NCBI GenBank assembly: GCA_031266855.1
Contig: JAISAF010000349.1
Location: 1-9,394, forward strand
Source: Spirochaetales bacterium
GTDB lineage: Bacteria > Spirochaetota > Spirochaetia > DTKZ01
Reading direction: 5' to 3'
Length of the DNA: 9,394 nt
The notes under the pieces were generated by a model that saw nothing but the letters and a program-made list of their open reading frames with translations, did not search any database and had not been told where the DNA came from. Of the stretch, positions 6,144-9,394 are shown in pieces. The position numbers were made by a program, and so were the translations under genes. Numbering within the stretch: position 1 is the first letter of the stretch; each line of letters begins with the position of its first letter.

Positions 6144-6774
6144 ATGAATGGAAGAACAGTTTGGAATTGGTTTGTAGAAAACAAACAATTATTAGAAAAT
6201 ATTCTCTCAAATGTGAAAAATATAGATCGAGAAGACATTGATAATGCAATGAATCTTTTTGAAAAAATTTGCATAAGTGTAATGAAAAGCTTCGGTTTAG
6301 AATGGGCAGTCAAAATCCTTTCGAACTCATAATTACGGCAGAAGGAAATATAAATACATTTCCTTCTGTGGAAAAAACTTGTAAAAGATTCACCCGAAAT
6401 TGAAAACCGGAAAAATTATTTCATTTATTCAAGTTAAAAGCATTGATGAATTTTATTATAAAAAAGATGATTACGAAATAACAACAAACGATATTTTTTT
6501 CAGTTTTTCGGAGAATTTAAAAGGAGACAACTGATATTTTCTTGAATCAATGTTTTATGTAACAGACGATAAATTTATTGATGATAATGGTTTTAAATCG
6601 TCAATGATCAGGATTGCCGAAACAGCCATAGGCGAATATGGCTTCGCTGAAATTGTAGGTTTTATAAATGTCGTGCCAACTTCGGAAATCTATCAAAAAC
6701 ACCAAAGCGGACTTTTACCAATTAATCAATTCTCCAAAAAAATGATTGAAGTAAAATCTAAAATATCTGTTTGA
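6144..6774 (+). pseudogene. Decayed AT-rich hypothetical protein gene
   Basis: One ancestral protein of about 208 residues can be read across three frames. Frame 1 runs from ATG 6144 (MNGRTVWNWFVENKQ...) to about 6300. A shift to another frame near 6296-6322 gives FELIITAEGN and FPSVEK. A +1 slip at the A-run 6372-6377 gives LVKDSPEIEN. A second +1 slip at the A-run 6411-6415 gives IISFIQVKSIDEF onward. That frame meets an in-frame TGA at 6532-6534 and then continues to the stop at 6772-6774 through IGEYGFAEIVGFINVVP. The layout (WNWF start, ELIITAEGN, FPSVEKLV, late GEYxF) reminds me of a family of uncharacterised proteins around 200 residues long, sometimes labelled DUF695-like, but I am unsure of the name. 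It is far more AT-rich than the ilv genes, suggesting transfer. Sequencing error at the A-runs is an alternative for the slips but not for the TGA. Confidence 0.65.
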
Positions 6775-6836
6775 AATTTGCTTAAAAAATAATATACTAA
6801 AATAATGGAGTACCCCCCCCGCTGCACATAATAAGC

Positions 6837-6990
6837 CTGTTTACGCTTCGCCGCCTTACGGCGGCTCAGCCTCCGCAACGGCCAGGTCATTCCGCTGCGC
6901 TCCATTCCCACACCGTTGCTCCGGCACATTTGGTCCGCCCCGCAAATGCTACGCATTTGCTTATTCGAGCGGCCAAAACGCCGTAAACAG
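6837..6990. repeat. 154-bp module bounded by CTGTTTACG inverted repeats
   Basis: CTGTTTACG (6837-6845) and CGTAAACAG (6982-6990) are exact inverted repeats. Inside are hairpins GCCGCC-TTAC-GGCGGC (6850-6865) and GCAAATGC-TAC-GCATTTGC (6942-6960). It resembles 5108-5253 in size and plan but not in sequence. Confidence 0.5.
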
Positions 6991-7000
6991 CCGGAACGGC

Positions 7001-7037
7001 TTGCGAGAGAGCCGGAAGGTTATCGAACAGGTCTAAT
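7001..7037 (+). repeat. 37-bp dispersed repeat, copy 1
   Basis: Matches the reverse complement of 8867-8903 at 34 of 37 positions; the shared core is CCGGAAGGTTATCGAACA. It abuts a TTTACCGC element, as its partner lies close to one at 8834-8841. Confidence 0.75.
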
Positions 7038-7104
7038 TTACCGCGAAGCCGGAGAAAGACCTAAAGAGCAAAAAATTCTTCGACTTTTTCGACTTTGCGG
7101 TAAA
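7037..7104 (+). repeat. TTTACCGC/GCGGTAAA-bounded element, 68 bp
   Basis: TTTACCGC (7037-7044) and GCGGTAAA (7097-7104) bound the element, with CGAAGCCGGAGAAAG on the left and TTCGACTTTTTCGACTT on the right giving an extended imperfect stem. It lies between the convergent decayed gene and orphan gene, but lacks the simple GC-stem plus T-run of a terminator. Confidence 0.65.
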
Positions 7105-7130
7105 AATTTCCTTGTTATGTGTAGTACACC

Positions 7131-8036
7131 CTATTTTATGCTGTTTTCATAGCCGTTCATCAGTTTATCCAGCGTTTCATAAAAGCCTTCAACGTTAAAA
7201 TCTTTCGGTTTCCTTTTCATATCTTTAATTCTTTCTATTGCTTCCATCATTCCGGTATGCAGATATTTTATTTGTTCATATTTTGTTTTGTCCTTAAAAA
7301 ACCGGCTGTTATACTGCTCCATAATACATAAATCTTTATTCTTCCCATAGCTATATTTCTTCTCATTGTCTATATATTGTTTATGGCCCTGATTCTCAAA
7401 ATCAAAAATATCATACGAGAAAAACAATTTGTTAATTGATTCCCCGAAATTATTTTTATATAGATTATTATTTAAATATTTTTCTATGTCATTTGTATCA
7501 AACAATATTTCCTTTTCTTTTATTCCATAGAAAAAATGTTTCATAAAATTAAACCGGAATGGATTATTTATTTTTATAAATGTATTTTTTAAATTTCCGT
7601 CAAACAGATTATCGGCTTGTAGCCTGTTTTGATAATTAATAATCAGCTTTTCCAGTTCATTATTTTTCGGTATTTTATAGTTGTCTTTCCAGTAGTTTAA
7701 CAAGAATAATATGCCATTAACCGCTGTTTTATATTTTATTTCATCCGGGCTATTGATAAAGTATTCATAATCAATATGTACATTTAAGCGGGCGCCTGGC
7801 GGTATTCCCATATACGTCGAAACTGAAACATAATCATTTTGTTTATCAATATCGGCTTTTTCTTCTATAAAGAAATTGAATGTCATTGAAATTAGATCGC
7901 CATAATCATCTTCGTTAAGAAAACTGGTATAATATTTTTGAGCGCGTTCGGCGGTTTTATCCCAGGCGGTACTTCTTAAAAAAGGATTGAAATGTATAAA
8001 AAATGAATAATATTTTTGATTTATGTCATTAACCAT
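7131..8036 (-). CDS. AT-rich orphan protein of unknown function
   Basis: Intact 301-residue soluble-looking protein that I do not recognise. No signal peptide or membrane segment is evident. It is rich in Asn, Lys, Tyr and Phe. Notable stretches are YYSFFIHFNPFLRST (9-23), YVSVSTYMGIPPGARLNVHIDYEYF (69-93, read as two halves around MGIPPG), YKTAVNGILFLLNYW (101-115) and a charged, probably helical C-terminus. The start is ATG at 8036, with AAAGGGA about ten bases upstream on the - strand, and no nearby alternative. Base composition is far more AT-rich than hemerythrin, ilv or pepF, and repeats lie on both sides, which points to horizontal acquisition. It follows hemerythrin by 95 bp with a large stem-loop between, so read-through is possible. 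An orphan immunity-type gene from a toxin locus would fit the look and setting, but this is a guess with no motif behind it. Confidence 0.7.
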   Translation of the reverse strand: MVNDINQKYYSFFIHFNPFLRSTAWDKTAERAQKYYTSFLNEDDYGDLISMTFNFFIEEKADIDKQNDYVSVSTYMGIPPGARLNVHIDYEYFINSPDEIKYKTAVNGILFLLNYWKDNYKIPKNNELEKLIINYQNRLQADNLFDGNLKNTFIKINNPFRFNFMKHFFYGIKEKEILFDTNDIEKYLNNNLYKNNFGESINKLFFSYDIFDFENQGHKQYIDNEKKYSYGKNKDLCIMEQYNSRFFKDKTKYEQIKYLHTGMMEAIERIKDMKRKPKDFNVEGFYETLDKLMNGYENSIK

Positions 8037-8070
8037 TAACTTGTTTTCCCTTTACTAAATTGCTGTTTTA

Positions 8071-8129
8071 CTCCCGGGGCGCCGGGCGCGTTGCGCCCCG
8101 CATGAAAATAACCGCCGGCGCCCCGGAGT
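8071..8129. terminator. Nested GC-rich stem-loop between two - strand genes
   Basis: CTCCCGGGGCGCCGG (8071-8085) pairs with CCGGCGCCCCGGAG (8116-8129), one base bulged. An inner hairpin GGGCGC-GTT-GCGCCC (8084-8098 region) sits in the loop. It follows the hemerythrin stop by 2 bp, the right place for a 3' end. On the - strand no T-run follows the stem; the T-run (TTTTT at 8129-8133) is on the + strand side. It may be an imperfect terminator or an mRNA-stabilising structure. Confidence 0.45.
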
Positions 8130-8131
8130 TT

Positions 8132-8590
8132 TTAGAGCTTCCCTTTCTGTGGATGTGATTTCAGAATGTATTGCGCGTACTGCTTATCCATAAAGGCGAT
8201 ATGGGACAGTATCCAGTCTTTTAAGTACCGTACAAAGGTGTTCGGTACAAATTTTTTGCCGGACTGGAAATTCCTGACATCTTCAAGAATTTTCATCACA
8301 AAGCCCGAATGCTGGCTTTTGTGATTCGATATATCAGGATACTTAAAATACTCCATAAGTTTTTCCTCGTCCGCGAAATGGTATTTTACATAGTCAACCG
8401 TGCCTTGTATGGTTTTCATAAAATACTGCCGCGCGGCCTCTTCTCCGGTAAGACAGCCCCGATACAGCGTATTTGTCAAATCAACAAGTTTCCTGTGCTG
8501 CGTATCAATACGTTCTATTCCGACTGAATATTTTTCATCCCATTCAATAAGAGTTCCGTCCTCAAGAATTCCGTCTTCTATAGTCGCCAT
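8132..8590 (-). CDS. Bacteriohemerythrin
   Basis: Single-domain, cytosolic, non-haem di-iron protein of the hemerythrin family. These bind O2, or respond to it, and are thought to store, deliver, sense or detoxify oxygen; in a presumed anaerobe an oxygen-handling role is likely, but this is inference. All seven iron ligands are visible in the expected order: H32 (in IDTQHRKL), H71 and E75 (YHFADEE), H90 and H94 (NHKSQH), H130 and D135 (SHIAFMD). At 152 residues it has the usual length plus a short N-terminal lead before the IEWDEKYSVGI opening (15-25). There is no fused signalling domain, so it is not a hemerythrin-type chemoreceptor. A strong GGAAGGAG lies about eleven bases upstream of the start at 8590. 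The next gene in the same direction is the orphan at 7131-8036. Confidence 0.95.
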   Translation of the reverse strand: MATIEDGILEDGTLIEWDEKYSVGIERIDTQHRKLVDLTNTLYRGCLTGEEAARQYFMKTIQGTVDYVKYHFADEEKLMEYFKYPDISNHKSQHSGFVMKILEDVRNFQSGKKFVPNTFVRYLKDWILSHIAFMDKQYAQYILKSHPQKGKL

Positions 8591-8635
8591 GAATATACAA
8601 ACTCCTTCCTGTACCTGTTCCCGCCACAGAATTTT

Positions 8636-8841
8636 TTAACCGCGAAGTCTAAGAAGTTTTCATGCAACTTACTCTGGAACCTGGGCCGGTTTTGTTATTC
8701 CTTCCTGTTAAAAAGAAAGATAGAAATTTTGTGGCTATCACCCTTTTTCCCCTTCCTTCTTTCCTTGTTTTGCTTCCTCGCCCTCGCCCATCCTCGCCCT
8801 TGCCCGTCTTCGCCCTTGCCAATTTTCGACTTAGCGGTAAA
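8636..8841 (+). repeat. Long TTAACCGC/GCGGTAA element, 206 bp
   Basis: The left end TTAACCGCGAAGTCTAAGAA (8636-8655) is almost identical to the left end at 5272. The right end GACTTAGCGGTAAA (8829-8842) is the family terminus. The interior is a polypyrimidine tract ending in a 16-nt tandem array, so this is an expanded version of the 68-71 bp elements elsewhere. It begins 46 bp upstream of the hemerythrin start. Confidence 0.55.
8775..8838 (+). repeat. 16-nt tandem repeat, about four units
   Basis: Units TCCTCGCCCTCGCCCA (8775-8790), TCCTCGCCCTTGCCCG (8791-8806), TCTTCGCCCTTGCCAA (8807-8822) and a diverged TTTTCGACTTAGCGGT (8823-8838). The last unit is also the element's terminus, suggesting the array grew by repeated copying of the end. 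Confidence 0.65.
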
Positions 8842-8866
8842 TTTTCATTTGCGGTACAGTATAATC

Positions 8867-8903
8867 ATTAGACTTGTTCGATAACCTTCCGGTTCTCTCA
8901 CAA
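8867..8903 (-). repeat. 37-bp dispersed repeat, copy 2 (inverted)
   Basis: Reverse complement of 7001-7037 with three mismatches. It lies 25 bp from the GCGGTAAA end of the neighbouring element, whereas copy 1 directly touches its element. Confidence 0.75.
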
Positions 8904-8910
8904 AGTCTGG

Positions 8911-9005
8911 CGGATTTGCCGCAAAATGGCGGCAAATCCGGCTGTTTTTATATTGAAACCGTTCCCTAAGCTATTCAGAAACTGAGGTTTCTGAACAGCT
9001 CTATT
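8911..9005 (+). repeat. Two-hairpin dispersed repeat, better-preserved copy
   Basis: First hairpin: CGGATTTGCCGC (8911-8922) with GCGGCAAATCCG (8929-8940), perfect. Second: AGCTATTCAGAAAC (8969-8982) with GTTTCTGAACAGCT (8987-9000), one mismatch. The same blocks in the same order, more decayed, are found at 1083-1158. Confidence 0.7.
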
Positions 9006-9030
9006 TCCTCCGAATTCTCAAGCTGCCGCT

Positions 9031-9132
9031 GCGCAAGGGATTGCAGCGGAAAGCCCGCAGGATTTGCATTGGCAAATCCGAGGACTTGGAGCGGAAAGCC
9101 CGGTTTTTGGCGCTTTGCGCCAAAAATGCGCC
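9031..9132 (+). repeat. Mosaic palindromic repeat, copy 3
   Basis: Block order: GCGCAAGGGATTGCAGCGG, AAGCCCG, hairpin GGATTTGC-ATTG-GCAAATCC (9060-9079), CTTGGAGCGGAAAGCCCGG, perfect hairpin TTTTTGGCGC-TTT-GCGCCAAAAA (9104-9126, arms of 10), TGCGCC. Positions 9037-9103 match inverted 5164-5230 almost exactly, but the terminal hairpin differs. The copy ends 40 bp from the pepF stop; the hairpin has no T-run outside the stem on the - strand. Confidence 0.75.
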
Positions 9133-9172
9133 CCAATTCCGAATGATTTTTTGAACGGTCTCTACGCCTTTT

Positions 9173-9394
9173 CTACGCGAAAAACTTTTCAAACCCGTCA
9201 ACCAGCGAAGAGAAAAGCGCCGCCGCGTCTTCCAGCGCTTCGGGCCGGGCCATATCCACACCCGCGCGGCGCAGCGATTCAAGCGGAAAGCGGGAACCAC
9301 CCGATTTGAGAAAACCAAAATAATCGCTCCGTTCCGCCTCCGCGCCGCCAAGGACTTTCCGCGACAGGCTGATAGCCGCGGCGATCCCCGTAGC
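9173..9394 (-). CDS. pepF: Oligoendopeptidase F, C-terminal fragment (cut by window edge)
   Basis: The last 73 codons and stop of a cytosolic zinc metallopeptidase of family M3 that degrades short peptides. The beginning, including the HExxH zinc site, lies beyond the right edge, so catalytic competence cannot be judged. The visible part opens with ATGIAAAISLSRKVLGG (the family's ATGxAAAxxL helix), followed by YFGFLKSGGSRFPLESLR (the YxxFLKSGxSxxPxExL block), AGVDMARPEAL and a final helix ending EKFFA. These are hallmark features of the PepF C-terminus. The frame has no start codon in the window and differs from the overlapping frame at 9001-9351, which is spurious. GC-rich codon use matches gpsA and ilvBN rather than the AT-rich orphan. 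Nothing in the window indicates an operon partner downstream. Confidence 0.9.
   Translation of the reverse strand, partial: ATGIAAAISLSRKVLGGAEAERSDYFGFLKSGGSRFPLESLRRAGVDMARPEALEDAAALFSSLVDGFEKFFA

Larger units (their letters stand above)
6775..7130. other. Spacer with C8 run and repeat modules
   Basis: No gene is supported. In order it holds an AT-rich tail, a run of eight C (6813-6820), a TIR-bounded hairpin-rich module (6837-6990), a 37-bp dispersed repeat (7001-7037) and a TTTACCGC element (7037-7104). The last ends 26 bp from the stop of the orphan gene. Confidence 0.6.
8591..9172. other. Repeat-filled spacer between hemerythrin and pepF
   Basis: No gene is supported here. The + strand frame at 8662-8871 consists of low-complexity Pro/Leu/Phe from the polypyrimidine tract, and the - strand frame at 9001-9351 is an out-of-frame shadow of pepF. 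The stretch is filled by four repeat modules in a row (8636-8841, 8867-8903, 8911-9005, 9031-9132). The hemerythrin promoter must lie in its left part, but I cannot pick convincing -35 and -10 boxes. Confidence 0.65.

Noticed and set aside
8662..8871. 69-codon + strand reading frame
   Set aside because: Its Pro/Leu/Phe content simply reflects a polypyrimidine tract and the 16-nt tandem repeat.
9001..9351. 116-codon - strand reading frame at the right edge
   Set aside because: Arg-rich and without motifs; the genuine pepF frame is offset from it and ends at 9173.

Overview
The window looks like a piece of a spirochaete chromosome, probably a Treponema relative. This is an inference. It rests on the overall feel of the GpsA protein and on moderately GC-rich genes separated by long, repeat-rich spacers; no rRNA or other phylogenetic marker is present.

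Layout. Four intact housekeeping genes lie on the + strand: a YjdF-type membrane protein (401-1012), gpsA for sn-glycerol-3-phosphate synthesis (1223-2293), and the ilvB-ilvN pair (2869-4584, 4587-5102) encoding both subunits of acetolactate synthase, the first committed enzyme of branched-chain amino acid synthesis. ilvB and ilvN are 2 nt apart and clearly co-expressed. An AT-rich decayed gene follows on the + strand (6144-6774). On the - strand are an AT-rich orphan gene of unknown function (7131-8036), a bacteriohemerythrin with all seven iron ligands (8132-8590), and the last 73 codons of an M3-family oligoendopeptidase F that runs off the right edge (9173-9394).

About a third of the window is non-coding, and it is the most unusual part. 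The spacers (1-400, 2294-2868, 5103-6143, 6775-7130, 8591-9172) are mosaics of short repeated modules. Several modules keep a conserved backbone while carrying a different perfect palindrome at the same place. Examples are the three copies of a GGGATTG/GGAAAGCCCGG module (77-213, 5108-5253 inverted, 9031-9132) and a tandem pair at 5411-5476 and 5506-5576. At least twelve hairpins have loops of exactly three nucleotides. Other families are a TTTACCGC/GCGGTAAA-bounded element (5272-5342, 7037-7104, 8636-8841, plus a half copy at 330-355), a 37-bp repeat (7001-7037 and inverted 8867-8903), and a degenerate colinear repeat (1083-1158 and 8911-9005). None encodes a protein, so they would have to be moved or maintained by factors elsewhere in the genome.

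No tRNA, rRNA, CRISPR array, transposase or integrase gene was found. The best candidate for an undescribed system is the hairpin-swapping repeat family; the AT-rich orphan gene and its decayed neighbour are second.
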